Shown piece by piece: positions 33,957 to 43,026 of a stretch of DNA of 64,000 nt. The stretch is from Tunturibacter empetritectus (GTDB lineage Bacteria > Acidobacteriota > Terriglobia > Terriglobales > Acidobacteriaceae): assembly GCF_040358985.1 (NCBI RefSeq), contig NZ_CP132932.1, positions 4,216,001 to 4,280,000 on the forward strand. Direction: 5' to 3'. Every line of letters starts with the position of its first letter. The first letter of the stretch is position 1. Both the position numbers and the translations under genes were made by a program. The notes beneath the pieces were generated by a model. That model did no database searches and had not been told where the DNA came from. It saw only the letters and a list, made by a program, of their open reading frames with translations.

Positions 33957-34442
33957 CTAGTAGGGATCCATGGCGAACTTTGCGCCGATGGCGTAGCTGA
34001 TCATGGAGAGGGGGAGCCAAGTGCCGATGAGGAGGCCGTCCCCGCCCATGAGCCCGCTGCCGTGGTGGAAGGTGAAGAAGGTGCGCCAGAGTTTTTCGAC
34101 TGCGCCGCAGTTCTCGCAGAGGCCTTTGCCGGTGGGCAGGTCGAGCACCCAGACACAGACGATAGAGAAGATGACGAGGCCGGAGATCCAGGTGTAAGGT
34201 GCGATGTCGTTTTGCAGGAGGCGCGTGACGATGGCTCCGCCAAGCATGGGAACGAGGGCGGCCAGGATGGTGGCGAGCAGCTTGGGGTTGGCTGAGTCCG
34301 GGTCTGGATGATTGAGAGAGAGGACGACGATGACACTCGCAAGCATGAGGACGGCGATGAGGGTGTGGGTGAGAAACCAAGAGGCTTCGCGGCCGAGGTC
34401 GCCTAGAGATTTACCCTGCGGGATGTCTCGTCCGTTGGTCAT
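33957..34442 (-). CDS. Small integral membrane protein, unknown function
   Basis: 161 residues from ATG at 34442; a TTG nine bases upstream is a weaker alternative. Three to four helices: FLTHTLIAVLMLASVIVVLSL, LLATILAALVPMLGGAIVT, WISGLVIFSIVCVWVLDLP and a last one LLIGTWLPLSMISYAIGAKF. Between helices three and four a loop holds CENCG, two Cys that could form a disulfide or bind metal. No family recognised. Convergent with carB, whose stop is only 29 bp away. Confidence 0.7.
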   Translation of the reverse strand: MTNGRDIPQGKSLGDLGREASWFLTHTLIAVLMLASVIVVLSLNHPDPDSANPKLLATILAALVPMLGGAIVTRLLQNDIAPYTWISGLVIFSIVCVWVLDLPTGKGLCENCGAVEKLWRTFFTFHHGSGLMGGDGLLIGTWLPLSMISYAIGAKFAMDPY

Positions 34443-34564
34443 GGGCACCAAGAGCTAGATTACTGCAATAGGGTTTCGTCGAGACGGCTTGTTTGTTACG
34501 TCTTTCGGGGTATGAGATTGCGGGTTCATCGCATGGTTTGGGCATTCGCTTTTAGAATAGAGAG

Positions 34565-35623
34565 ATGCTGCTCGATGGGCTTCAACTACCGCTGACTACA
34601 CCGTTCTATCCTGACGGACGCCTCAATCTTCATAAGCTGGAACACAATGTGGCACGCTACTCGAAGACGCCGGCCGCGGGGCTGGTTGCGCTGAGCGAGG
34701 TGGGAGAGCCGACTCTGCTGAGTGAAGAGGAGACGCGGCACGTGTTGCGGAGTGTGTCGGCTGCAGCTGCGCCAGAGAAGGTGCTGATCGCTGGAGTGTC
34801 TCGCGATAGCGTGGCGGGGACGCTGGAGCTGGTGGAGTCGGCTGCGGAGTTTGGCTATGATGCGGTGCTGGTGAGGCGGCCTTCGATGCTCCGAGGTAAC
34901 GGGGAGCGGAGGAAGGAGCTGCTGGCTTACTTTCAAGCGGTAAGTGACCGGTCAGCGCTGCCGGTGGTGTTGTCCAGCTCTGCGGCGGAGGATGGAGCTG
35001 CGCTGCCTGCCGAGGTTGTAATCGAGCTGGCGGGGCACTCGAAGATTCTTGGAATGGTGGATGGTTCGGGGGACGGTGCTCGGGTGGAATCGATCAAGGC
35101 GGGGACTGCGAATTACAAGCGAGATGTGACTGTGACTGCCGTGTTCGCAGCGGTGACCGGGAGGATGCAGAGTCGAAGTGAGGGTGCGGAGGCGAAAGAT
35201 TTGATCCTAGCCACTGAGTTGATGGATGGGATGCCTGCGGTGGCGACGGCCACGAAGACGGTGACGAAGACGCGAACGAAGGTGGTGGGATTTCAACGGC
35301 TGGCTGGCAGCACGGATGGGATGCTGGAAGGTTTGAGCGGTGGCGCGGTTGGCGCGATGCCAGTGTTTGCGGCGGCGGCTCCGCAGGCCTGCTACGAGGT
35401 GCTGGCGGCGTGGAAGGATGGCGATGAGGGGTTGGCGCGGGAGAAGCAGGTTCGGCTGCAGGAGGTTGCGGCCAGGATTGAAAGGCAGATGGGAGTTGCG
35501 GGTATCAAATTTGGGTGTGACTTGAATGGGTACTTTGGAGGGAGGCCGCGTCTACCTTTGCTGGCGCTTGGCGGGGACGAGCGAGCCGAGATTGAGGCTT
35601 TGATGCAGGGGATGCGGAACTAA
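34565..35623 (+). CDS. DapA/dihydrodipicolinate-synthase-family protein lacking the Schiff-base lysine
   Basis: 352 residues with a TIM-barrel of the DHDPS/NAL family: LQLPLTTPFYPDGRLNLHKL at the start, GLVALSEVGEPTLLSEEET, KVLIAGVSRDSVAGTLELVE and PVVLSSSAAED are the usual strand-turn segments. The segment that carries the catalytic Lys (normally GIKDSSGD) reads ILGMVDGSGD, with Val165 in place of Lys; the Tyr of YNxP is also gone (VVLSSS). Ordinary aldolase or DHDPS chemistry through a lysine imine is therefore not expected. The ATG follows a TAGAAT box by six bases. Convergent with ybgF, 2 bp apart. A non-catalytic or altered member is inferred. Confidence 0.82.
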   Translation: MLLDGLQLPLTTPFYPDGRLNLHKLEHNVARYSKTPAAGLVALSEVGEPTLLSEEETRHVLRSVSAAAAPEKVLIAGVSRDSVAGTLELVESAAEFGYDAVLVRRPSMLRGNGERRKELLAYFQAVSDRSALPVVLSSSAAEDGAALPAEVVIELAGHSKILGMVDGSGDGARVESIKAGTANYKRDVTVTAVFAAVTGRMQSRSEGAEAKDLILATELMDGMPAVATATKTVTKTRTKVVGFQRLAGSTDGMLEGLSGGAVGAMPVFAAAAPQACYEVLAAWKDGDEGLAREKQVRLQEVAARIERQMGVAGIKFGCDLNGYFGGRPRLPLLALGGDERAEIEALMQGMRN

Positions 35624-35625
35624 GG

Positions 35626-36627
35626 CTAGCGTTTCGGTGTGACGGGGATGCCCATTCCGCTGAGTTTGCTGCGGGCCTGCATGGACTCGGGCGAGTTGGG
35701 GAAGCGCTGGATGAGGGTGCGGAGCTCGCGGGTACCGGCTTCGTTCTCCTTGAGGTTGAAGAGGGCGATGCCCTTGTGAAGGTGAGAGGCGGGGACCTTG
35801 TTGCTGTCGGGATACTGCTCGAGGACGGCATCATAGGCCTTGATGGCAGCGGGGTAGTGGCCGTCGCGATAGTTGATCTCCGCCTGGTAGTAGAAGGAAT
35901 TTCCTGAGAGGGGATTGTCGGGGTAGTACTTGACGACGTCGCCGAACTCGGAGGAGGCGAGGGGATATTTGGCGGCCATGTAGTCGCCGAGGGCGGTCTT
36001 GTAGAGTTCGTCGGCGGGTGGTACGGCGGGGCCGGGGCTGTCGGTTGCCTGTGGGACGTTTGCTGACGGTTTGACTCTTTTCCCGTTGGGACCGGAGGCA
36101 GGGTTGGCCGGGAGGGTGGAGGCCGGGCTGGGCGTTGTGAGCGGAGCTGGGTTTGAGGGCGGCGGGGCCGGGGAGCCAGTCGGCTGGGGCATGCCGGCGC
36201 TCATTGATTGCTGCTGGTTTTGAACGTCCTGCATGAGCTTCTGGAGGGTTGCGATGCGGGCCTTGATCTCGTCGACGGAGTCGTTGAGGGACTGAATCTG
36301 ACCGGAGACCTGGTCGACCTTCCCGCCCTGCGCCTCCTGCTGGGTCTGTAGCTGCTTGCGCATGACGTCGACGTTTGCGCCCATCTTGTTGATGGAGTCG
36401 GCACTTTGTTGGATGAGGTCTTTCATGGCGCCCATGCGCTCGTCGTTAGACTGCTGAAGGCGAGCTACGGCGTCCTGCAGCTCCTGGATCTGGGTTTGAA
36501 GCTGCACCATGTCCTTGCTGACAGCGAAGGCTGGGGCTGCACAGAATAGGATGGCCGCGAGGAGAGCGGCTAATGGGATTGCCGGGGAGAGGAACTTACG
36601 GAGATGGTGCTGCTTTGGTTTGATCAT
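35626..36627 (-). CDS. ybgF: Tol-Pal system protein YbgF/CpoB
   Basis: Periplasmic coordinator of Tol-Pal function and peptidoglycan synthesis at division. 333 residues: signal peptide (IPLAALLAAILFCAAPAFA), a trimerising coiled coil (about 35-145, VQLQTQIQELQDAVARLQQS onward), a Pro/Ser-rich linker and a C-terminal TPR domain of three repeats (LYKTALGDYMAAKYPLASSE, SFYYQAEINYRDGHYPAAIK, SHLHKGIALFNLKENEAGTR). Last gene of the minus-strand Tol-Pal locus, separated from pal by 147 bp that hold a strong hairpin. Confidence 0.92.
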   Translation of the reverse strand: MIKPKQHHLRKFLSPAIPLAALLAAILFCAAPAFAVSKDMVQLQTQIQELQDAVARLQQSNDERMGAMKDLIQQSADSINKMGANVDVMRKQLQTQQEAQGGKVDQVSGQIQSLNDSVDEIKARIATLQKLMQDVQNQQQSMSAGMPQPTGSPAPPPSNPAPLTTPSPASTLPANPASGPNGKRVKPSANVPQATDSPGPAVPPADELYKTALGDYMAAKYPLASSEFGDVVKYYPDNPLSGNSFYYQAEINYRDGHYPAAIKAYDAVLEQYPDSNKVPASHLHKGIALFNLKENEAGTRELRTLIQRFPNSPESMQARSKLSGMGIPVTPKR

Positions 36628-36717
36628 GTCAGAGGCACTCGGCTTTCTGTCTTTTGGTCGGCCCTCCGGGCGGTGGAGTGCACGGGAGCTGAAAGAGTGG
36701 GGTCAGGTTAGCAGAAA

Positions 36718-36743
36718 CCCCTGTCCTTGATTCAGGACAGGGG
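36718..36743 (-). terminator. Perfect 10-bp hairpin between pal and ybgF
   Basis: CCCCTGTCCT (36718-36727), loop of 6, AGGACAGGGG (36734-36743). On the minus strand it is followed by TTTCTG, a weak U-run, so it may partly end transcription after pal and lower ybgF expression. Confidence 0.5.
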
Positions 36744-36774
36744 AAGGGTGGTTTGGAATCGGGATGCAATGTGG

Positions 36775-37539
36775 TTAGCGGTCGAGGGAGAACTGAGCGC
36801 GGCGGTTTTGCTGCCAGCAGCTTTCGTTTTCTTCGGTGCAGAACTGCTTTTCTTTTCCGTAACTGATGACGCGGAGGCGGCTGGCCGGCACACCGGAGTT
36901 CACCAAAGCGGTGCGTGCGGCGTTGGCGCGGTTCTCGCCTAAGGCGAGGTTGTACTCTGCAGAGCCGCGATCGTCGCAGTATCCCCCAATGACGACCTTA
37001 ATAGCGGGATGAACTGTGAGGTAAGCGGCTGCCCGGGTTGTCGCTGCAACTGCGTCGGGACGAAGATCGTAGCTGTCGTAGTCGAAGAAGACATCCTGAA
37101 CGTTCTGGTGGAAGGCTGCTTCGCTGCCCATGTCGGTATCTGCCGGAGGAGCAGCAGGCGCTACGGGGACACGAACGGTTACGCGGACGTTAGCTTCGGT
37201 GGTGCCACCGTCACCTTTAGCAGTGAGATGGAAGTTGGTGGAGGTGGATGGGGAGACGGTCTGGGTGCCGTTAGTGGCGACGTCGCCGATGCTATCGATA
37301 GAGACCGTGGCGGCGTTCTGGGTGCGCCAGTTGAGGATGACAGATTGACCAAGGTCGATGGCGAGGGGATCGGCGGTGATGGTGGCGGTGGGCGCGGCAG
37401 CGGGAGGAGCAGGCGCGGGCCCGAGCGCGTTGGGGTCGATCCCGCTGGCTTTCTTGTGGCAGCCGGTGACGGCGCCTATGGAGATGAGAGTTGCTGCAAT
37501 CACCAAGGTCTTGCGAATTCCTATTTGCATCGCGTTCAT
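36775..37539 (-). CDS. pal: Peptidoglycan-associated lipoprotein Pal
   Basis: Outer-membrane lipoprotein that ties the membrane to peptidoglycan. 254 residues, start ATG with GGAGA six bases upstream. Lipobox IGAVTGC puts the lipidated Cys at about 27. A Pro/Ala linker leads to an extra Ig/PKD-like beta domain (about 50-125: ATITADPLAIDLGQSVILNW), then the OmpA C-terminal domain: VFFDYDSYDLRPDA, VVIGGYCDDRGSAEYNLALG, ENRANAARTALV and NRRAQFSLDR, with the peptidoglycan-binding Asp and Arg. The extra domain makes it longer than E. coli Pal (173). Order tolB-pal-ybgF is standard. Confidence 0.95.
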   Translation of the reverse strand: MNAMQIGIRKTLVIAATLISIGAVTGCHKKASGIDPNALGPAPAPPAAAPTATITADPLAIDLGQSVILNWRTQNAATVSIDSIGDVATNGTQTVSPSTSTNFHLTAKGDGGTTEANVRVTVRVPVAPAAPPADTDMGSEAAFHQNVQDVFFDYDSYDLRPDAVAATTRAAAYLTVHPAIKVVIGGYCDDRGSAEYNLALGENRANAARTALVNSGVPASRLRVISYGKEKQFCTEENESCWQQNRRAQFSLDR

Positions 37540-37617
37540 TTGTTGTCTCCTGCCAACGGTAATAGTGCAAAGATCAAGTTTCCTGCGAAGCGTTTCCGCA
37601 GAGACGATAAAAAGCTG

Positions 37618-38988
37618 TTACTTCCAACTCCAGTTGGGCATATCTGCGCCGGCGCCGGTGAGCTCATGCTTTTGCGTGCCGTCGGCCAGCATGGTCATGA
37701 TCTTCATATGGGTGGCTCTGCCGTCGGGGGAGTTGGCGTAGACGATGTGGCGGCCGTCCGGGGACCACGAAGGGAAGTCGCAACGACCGCCATCGTGGGT
37801 GAGTTGAATCCAGCGTTTGGTGGCGATCTCCATGACGTAGATATCCTGTCCACCAGGTGCGCCGGGGCCGTATTTGCGATCCCATGCGAAGGTGAGGAAC
37901 TGTCCGTTAGGCGACCATGAAGGCGAAGTGGCATATCCGCCGTCGGTCATACGCTGGACGTTGGATCCGTCGGTGTCCATGACGTAGAGCTGGGGGAGAT
38001 TGGTGCGTCCGCTGATCCAGGCGATCTGAGAGCCGGAGCGTGGGTTGAAGACGGGTGAGACGTCGGGGCCGCGGAAGCTGGTGACGCGGCGGGAGGAACC
38101 TCCGTTGGTGTCGGAGATCCAGATCTCGGGGTCGCCGCTGCGGGAGGATGAGAAGGCGATGTCCTTGCCGTTGGGGGACCATGCCGGGGAGAGGTTGGTG
38201 CCGCCGGCTGAGGAGAAGTTCACCATACGGTTAAGGACGAGGGAGAACATGCGGATCTGAAAGCCGTCGCGACCGAGGGAAGAGAAGGCCAGGCGGGAGT
38301 TGTCGGGCGAGATGCGTGGGGAGATCGAGATGGTGCCGAGGTGAGTGAGAGGGTGCTGGTTGGCTCCGTCGTAGTCCATCTGCCAGATCTCTTTGTCGGC
38401 GCCGGTGAGCTTGACGTAGAAGATCTTTGATTCGGCGATACCCTGGCTGCCTCCGCTGAGACGGAAGATGATCTCGTCGGCGAAGCGATGCGCGATCTGC
38501 CGGGCTGCGTCGTCGCTGGCGTCCTCGTTGTACTGCTTGGCGAGCACCTGAGGGTACTGGATATTTTTGGCGTCGAAGAGGAAGCCGTTGCAGATGATTC
38601 TGTTGCCTTGAACGCTGAAGTTGCCAAAGGCCACCATGGCGGCGGAGGTCGGGGCGTTGGCCCACTGCTGAATACTCATCTCGGCGGGCGCGCCGGGGGT
38701 GGATTGGGGGAGGAGACTCTTGGAGACGATGTCGAAGATGCCTGCGTTCGAGAGATCGGCGAAGAGGGTTGAATCGAAGGTGTGCTTGAAGGCAGAGGTT
38801 TGCGGATCTGCTGAGGCAGGTTTGAAGTCTGCGACGGCGATGCGGATGTTGGAGACTCCGCTGGAGGTTTCAGTCTTGAAGCCTTCCTGCGCCTGCAGAG
38901 CGGAGGCGCCAACGAGAAGAAGGAGAAGAACTCCAAGACGACAAAGGTAGGCGTGCCGGAGGAACGGCGTACGTTTCTGTCTATGCAT
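37618..38988 (-). CDS. tolB: Tol-Pal system beta-propeller protein TolB
   Basis: Periplasmic protein that binds Pal and passes on force from the TolA-like protein. 456 residues. Signal peptide (LGVLLLLLVGASALQAQ), N-terminal alpha/beta domain (NIRIAVADFKPASADPQTSA, IFDIVSKSLLPQ) and a six-bladed propeller with WD-like repeats of the form PxWSPNGxxIAF: LSPAWSPNGKDIAFSSSRSG, TSPSWSPNGQFLTFAW and DFPSWSPDGRHIVYANS. Follows the TonB-like gene by 94 bp. Confidence 0.96.
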   Translation of the reverse strand: MHRQKRTPFLRHAYLCRLGVLLLLLVGASALQAQEGFKTETSSGVSNIRIAVADFKPASADPQTSAFKHTFDSTLFADLSNAGIFDIVSKSLLPQSTPGAPAEMSIQQWANAPTSAAMVAFGNFSVQGNRIICNGFLFDAKNIQYPQVLAKQYNEDASDDAARQIAHRFADEIIFRLSGGSQGIAESKIFYVKLTGADKEIWQMDYDGANQHPLTHLGTISISPRISPDNSRLAFSSLGRDGFQIRMFSLVLNRMVNFSSAGGTNLSPAWSPNGKDIAFSSSRSGDPEIWISDTNGGSSRRVTSFRGPDVSPVFNPRSGSQIAWISGRTNLPQLYVMDTDGSNVQRMTDGGYATSPSWSPNGQFLTFAWDRKYGPGAPGGQDIYVMEIATKRWIQLTHDGGRCDFPSWSPDGRHIVYANSPDGRATHMKIMTMLADGTQKHELTGAGADMPNWSWK

Positions 38989-39082
38989 TCTGTTCTATGT
39001 TAGACGCAAAATCGTCAGGACGGGGTGTCTTCGGGCAGTTGTCAAGGAGAATCAAAAGAAACACTCCTTGAAAACGAAGCTT

Positions 39083-39877
39083 TTACTGGGGATGAAGGTG
39101 GAAGGTGTATTCGACGGTGATGTGATCGCCTTGCGGCAGGGGACCGAAGCCGTCGACACGCTGAACGGCTCGCATGGCGGAGAGGTCGAGCGAGGGGGAG
39201 CCGCTGGGCGTCTCGATGCGGGCGTTGGAGGGGACGCCTTCGCGATTAATATCGAAGATGATGGTTGTGCTTTTGCCGATGGAGGTGCGCGGGTCGGCCT
39301 CTGCGGTGTACCAGTTCTGTGCGACTTTGCTGTTGACGATGTTGACGTAGTAGGCGAAGCGCTGGCCGAAGGTGCGGTCTTCGACCGAGACACTGGCGGT
39401 GCCGTTTTTTACCTCCAGCGTCGATTGCGCGATGCGGACACCTGCGGTCTCGCCGGTGACTGCTTTGGTGGGTGGAGGGGTGACGGGCTGGATGTGTTTT
39501 GGCGGCGCGGGCGTGGGTTTTTCAGCCTCTTTGATGGGCTTGGTGATCTTCTCCGGGATTGCGACTTCGTTGAGAGTCGGGGGCGGTTCGGTTCTCTCTT
39601 TGGTAATGACGGGGGCGGGGCTTGGGGCCTCCGAGGTGAGGACGCCGGTATCGAGGGTGCGTTGTGTGGGAGGGAGCGGGAGCGAGGAGACCATGGTGGC
39701 CTGGATGGCTCCTGCATTTGAGGCGTTCTCGCCCCAGTCGTGGCCTCGGGTGTGGAAGATGAAGGCCCAGCCCAGTATGACGGCAGCGATGAGTCCGTGC
39801 AGCACGATGGAGCCGACGAAGTTTGCGCCGAGCTTGTCGGGATTGCTGTCGCGACCGATTGTGAGAGATGTATTTAT
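39083..39877 (-). CDS. TonB-like energy transducer in the TolA position; apparent ATA start
   Basis: Links TolQ/TolR energy to the outer membrane. The frame encodes one helix (NFVGSIVLHGLIAAVILGWA, about 20-40), a Pro/Lys/Thr-rich periplasmic spacer (about 75-160) and a TonB C-terminal domain (NWYTAEADP, TTIIFDINREGVPSNARIET, AMRAVQRVDGFGPLPQGD). No ATG, GTG or TTG lies in frame between the end of exbD and the middle of the helix. GGAGGG sits just after the exbD stop, and five bases on, in frame, is ATA (39877-39875) followed by AAT ACA, as if an original ATG had become ATA. I use this as the start (264 residues). A sequence error or true AUA initiation are both possible. Gap to exbD 10 bp. 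Confidence 0.85.
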   Translation of the reverse strand: MNTSLTIGRDSNPDKLGANFVGSIVLHGLIAAVILGWAFIFHTRGHDWGENASNAGAIQATMVSSLPLPPTQRTLDTGVLTSEAPSPAPVITKERTEPPPTLNEVAIPEKITKPIKEAEKPTPAPPKHIQPVTPPPTKAVTGETAGVRIAQSTLEVKNGTASVSVEDRTFGQRFAYYVNIVNSKVAQNWYTAEADPRTSIGKSTTIIFDINREGVPSNARIETPSGSPSLDLSAMRAVQRVDGFGPLPQGDHITVEYTFHLHPQ

Positions 39878-39887
39878 GTCACCCTCC

Positions 39888-40301
39888 TCACTTCTGGATC
39901 GGCTGGGTGACGATGCTGATGTTTGTGATGCCGGCCTGCTTGACCGCATCCATGACGGAGGCGAAGGCGCCGAAGGGCACGCGTTCGTCGGCTCGCAAGT
40001 AGATGATGCGCTTGGAGGGGTCGGCTTTGCCGGTGGATCTGAGCAGGGTGGGGAGCTGGTTGACGTTGACGGGCTTGTCCTGCAGGAAGACGTTCTGCTC
40101 GCGGTCGATGGTGACGACCATCCGCTCTTCGGTGAGTTGATTGACGGAGCGCGTCTTGGGGATCGCGACCTCGACACCGGACTGGAGAACCGGCGCGGTA
40201 AGCATGAAGATGAGCAGGAGCACAAGAACGACGTCGACCAGCGGCGTGATGTTGATCTCAGCGAGCGCGGTCTGGGTGCGTCCTTTTGCAGAGAAGGCCA
40301 T
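39888..40301 (-). CDS. tolR: ExbD/TolR family biopolymer transport protein
   Basis: Proton-channel partner of TolQ. 137 residues: one N-terminal helix with the catalytic Asp, AEINITPLVDVVLVLLLIFM (Asp near 23), then a periplasmic domain (RMVVTIDREQNVFLQDKPVN, IYLRADERVPFGAFASVMDA). ATG at 40301 is two bases after the tolQ stop (TAGCGATG), so translation is coupled. Whether it serves Tol or Ton is set by context; tolB, pal and ybgF downstream favour Tol. Confidence 0.93.
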   Translation of the reverse strand: MAFSAKGRTQTALAEINITPLVDVVLVLLLIFMLTAPVLQSGVEVAIPKTRSVNQLTEERMVVTIDREQNVFLQDKPVNVNQLPTLLRSTGKADPSKRIIYLRADERVPFGAFASVMDAVKQAGITNISIVTQPIQK

Positions 40302-40303
40302 CG

Positions 40304-41095
40304 CTAGAAGGTCCTCCGGCGGATCTCTTCGGGCTGCGGCTGGGGCGGTTGGGGCTGGCTGGGAGTGATCATAGCTGCGTTTTCGATGGCGTTGAGGAGC
40401 TCGCGACCGAAGTCGTCCATGCGTGCGCCGAACTCGCGGAGACGTGCGGTGAGCTGGTTGTAGCCAACGACGGCGGGGATGGCGACGACGAGGCCGGCGG
40501 CGGTGGTGATGAGGGCCTCCGAGATACCGGGAGCAACGGCGCGGAGGGTTGCGGCGCCTGCGGTGCCGAGGCCGTGGAAGGCGTCGATGATGCCCATGAC
40601 GGTGCCGAAGAGGCCGATGAAGGGAGCGGTGGCGGCGATGGTGGCGAGCCAGGTCATACGGCTCTCCATTGACGTAAGGGCTTCGCTCGAGGCGGTCTGG
40701 GCTGCGCGTTCGAGTGCGACGGGGTTGCGGGGGAGGCCGCGCCCGCCGTTCTGGCGCTGGTACTCGTCGTGAATCTCGGTGAAGACGGCGACGAGTGGGC
40801 TGGGCTTGAACTGGTCGGCTACAGCGGCGATTTCGCTGAGGCGAGTCGATTTGCGAAACGCGCGGACGAAGCGCTGGCTCTGGGTGTGGGCTCTGCTGAA
40901 GCTGGACCACTTGGAAAACATGATGGCCCAGGAGAAGATGCTGGCGATAAGCAGGATGATCAGGACGGCGAAGGCGACAGGGCCGCTGTTGTGGATCATC
41001 TCTACCAAGGCGCTGGTGTTGGAGGCCGCGGGGGGTGCGGCGGCTGAGGGATCTTCCTGGAAAAAGTAAAGAGCTAACGAAAGGGTCCAGACCAT
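40304..41095 (-). CDS. tolQ: ExbB/TolQ family proton-channel protein
   Basis: Inner-membrane motor subunit that uses the proton gradient with TolR. 263 residues from ATG at 41095; an upstream TTG would add 19 poorly conserved residues. Helices: GPVAFAVLIILLIASIFSWA (about 38-57), then TWLATIAATAPFIGLFGTVM and ALITTAAGLVVAIPAVVGYN, the two that line the channel. A Pro/Gln-rich C-terminus (QPQPPQPQPEE) is unusual but short. First gene of the locus tolQ-tolR-tonB-like-tolB-pal-ybgF. Confidence 0.94.
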   Translation of the reverse strand: MVWTLSLALYFFQEDPSAAAPPAASNTSALVEMIHNSGPVAFAVLIILLIASIFSWAIMFSKWSSFSRAHTQSQRFVRAFRKSTRLSEIAAVADQFKPSPLVAVFTEIHDEYQRQNGGRGLPRNPVALERAAQTASSEALTSMESRMTWLATIAATAPFIGLFGTVMGIIDAFHGLGTAGAATLRAVAPGISEALITTAAGLVVAIPAVVGYNQLTARLREFGARMDDFGRELLNAIENAAMITPSQPQPPQPQPEEIRRRTF

Positions 41096-41261
41096 AGTTG
41101 TTGTGTACCAGTGCTTAGTGTAAATCGTCGTTGAGGCAAATGTGGCTGGCAATCGGGTTGGAGCACCTTCTGTGGTGCGGATCTCGAGGGTGTTTCAGGT
41201 GTAAACGATAGTTGGGGGCGAGGTTTGCTATTCTCGCGATACGTGTTTGCCTGAGGGCCCT

Positions 41262-42956
41262 ATGCTGCTGGAGTTGCGAGCGGAAAACTATGCTGTGATC
41301 GACCGTGCGGTCGCTACGTTCGGGCTGGGCCTTAACCTGCTGACTGGCGAGACGGGCGCGGGAAAGTCGATTCTGATCGATGCCCTGGCACTGCTGCTGG
41401 GGGGGAAGGCATCGGCTGATTTTGTTCGTCATGGGGAAGAGAAGGCGGTGGTCAGTTGCGTCTTCGAACTGACCCAGGGAGCGGCTGCGATTCTTGAGGC
41501 GAATGGGATCGACAGTGAGTCGGATCATCTTTTGCTGCGACGCGAGATCCTGGTTAGCGGCAAGGGACGGGTGTTTGTGAATAATCAGCCAGCGACGGTT
41601 GGCGTGTTGCGACAGCTTGCGCCTGAGCTTGCGCTGGTGCACTCGCAGGGGGAGACGATGGGCTCGTTCGACCAGGCGCAGCAACGTATTTTGTTGGATC
41701 GCTTTGGTGCGGTGAGTGTGGACGGAGTGGCAGAGGCGTTTGCTGCGTGGCGTGCGACTACGGATAAGTTGGACGAGTTGCAGTCTGCGGAGCAGGACCG
41801 TTTGCGGATGGCGGATCTGTGGCGGTTTCAGAGTAGAGAGATCGATCAGGCTGGGCTGAGTGCCGAGGATGAAGACGCGCAGCTTGAGGCTGAGAAGCGA
41901 GTGCTGGCAAATGCTGAGAAACTTTATACGGCGGCGATGAGCGCGCATGAGCTGCTGTATGAGTCGGAGAGCTCTGCGGAGAGCGCGCTGGGTGCGGCTT
42001 TGAAGCATGTGGAGGAGTTGGCGCGGTACGATGCGCGGTTTCAGGAGCCTGCGCAACAGTTGGCTGCGGCGAAGGCGATCGTGGAAGATGTCGATGCCGA
42101 GGTGAGGGATTTTGCCGACAATGTTCATGCTGCGCCCGGGCGGCTTGAGGAGATTGAAGATCGGCTGGCTGCACTCGATCGGTTGAAGCGGAAGTATGGG
42201 CAGAGCTTGAAAGATGTTATCGACTTTGGTGCGGAGGCGGCGCGGCAGCTGGCTGAGGTGGAGAATCGCGATGCGCTGCTGGTGGAACTTAAGGTTAAGC
42301 AGGAGAAGGACGCGGAGGCCTATAGGGTTGTTGCGGCGAAGCTTACCGCTGGGCGTACAGAGGCTGCGAAGAGACTGGAGAAGCTGGCGGAGGCGCAGAT
42401 CAACGATCTTGCCATGAGCACGCGGTTTCATGTGCGCGTGACCGCGGAGAAGTCGACGGAGAGCTGGACCGCGCATGGCTGGGATCAGGTAGAGTGTCTG
42501 ATCGCGACTAATGCCGGGGAGCCGATGAAACCGCTGTATGAGATTGCTTCGGGTGGTGAGATGTCGCGGGTGATGCTGGCGCTGAAGGTGACTGTGGAGG
42601 AGGCGGCGTCGGGTGGGGCGGGGAGGAAGAAGAAGTCGGTTCTGCCACGGACGTTGGTGTTTGACGAGATCGATATCGGCATCGGCGGACGGGCGGCGGA
42701 GGCGGTTGGGCGAAAGCTGAAGACGTTGTCCAAAGGCCAGCAGGTGTTGTGTATTACCCATCTGCCGCAGATTGCGGCGTTTGGGGATCAGCACTTTCTG
42801 ATCGAAAAAACGGAGAAGCGTGGACGCACCCAGACTGAGGTTCGCCGCATGGAGGACTCAGAGCGAACGCAGGAGATTGCGCGCATGTTAAGTGGGGCGA
42901 AGTTGACGGAGACCAGCCTCAAGCATGCAGCACATTTGCTGGAGAGCAGCCGCTGA
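41262..42956 (+). CDS. recN: DNA repair protein RecN
   Basis: SMC-like ATPase for double-strand break repair. 564 residues from ATG at 41262, which has GAGGG five bases upstream; an in-frame TTG at 41247 is less likely. Walker A GETGAGKS at 29-36 in the N-terminal head (LRAENYAVIDRAVATFGLGL), long coiled coils (about 160-370), ABC signature-like ASGGEMSRVMLALK near 430, and Walker B TLVFDEIDIGIGGRAA near 464. Normal length. Divergent from tolQ with 166 bp between. Confidence 0.96.
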   Translation: MLLELRAENYAVIDRAVATFGLGLNLLTGETGAGKSILIDALALLLGGKASADFVRHGEEKAVVSCVFELTQGAAAILEANGIDSESDHLLLRREILVSGKGRVFVNNQPATVGVLRQLAPELALVHSQGETMGSFDQAQQRILLDRFGAVSVDGVAEAFAAWRATTDKLDELQSAEQDRLRMADLWRFQSREIDQAGLSAEDEDAQLEAEKRVLANAEKLYTAAMSAHELLYESESSAESALGAALKHVEELARYDARFQEPAQQLAAAKAIVEDVDAEVRDFADNVHAAPGRLEEIEDRLAALDRLKRKYGQSLKDVIDFGAEAARQLAEVENRDALLVELKVKQEKDAEAYRVVAAKLTAGRTEAAKRLEKLAEAQINDLAMSTRFHVRVTAEKSTESWTAHGWDQVECLIATNAGEPMKPLYEIASGGEMSRVMLALKVTVEEAASGGAGRKKKSVLPRTLVFDEIDIGIGGRAAEAVGRKLKTLSKGQQVLCITHLPQIAAFGDQHFLIEKTEKRGRTQTEVRRMEDSERTQEIARMLSGAKLTETSLKHAAHLLESSR

Positions 42957-43026
42957 TTTTTGGCCGCACATCTTGTAAGACGGCGTACGCATCCGAGTGA
43001 GGAGATGCGATTCAGGAGGATGAGCG

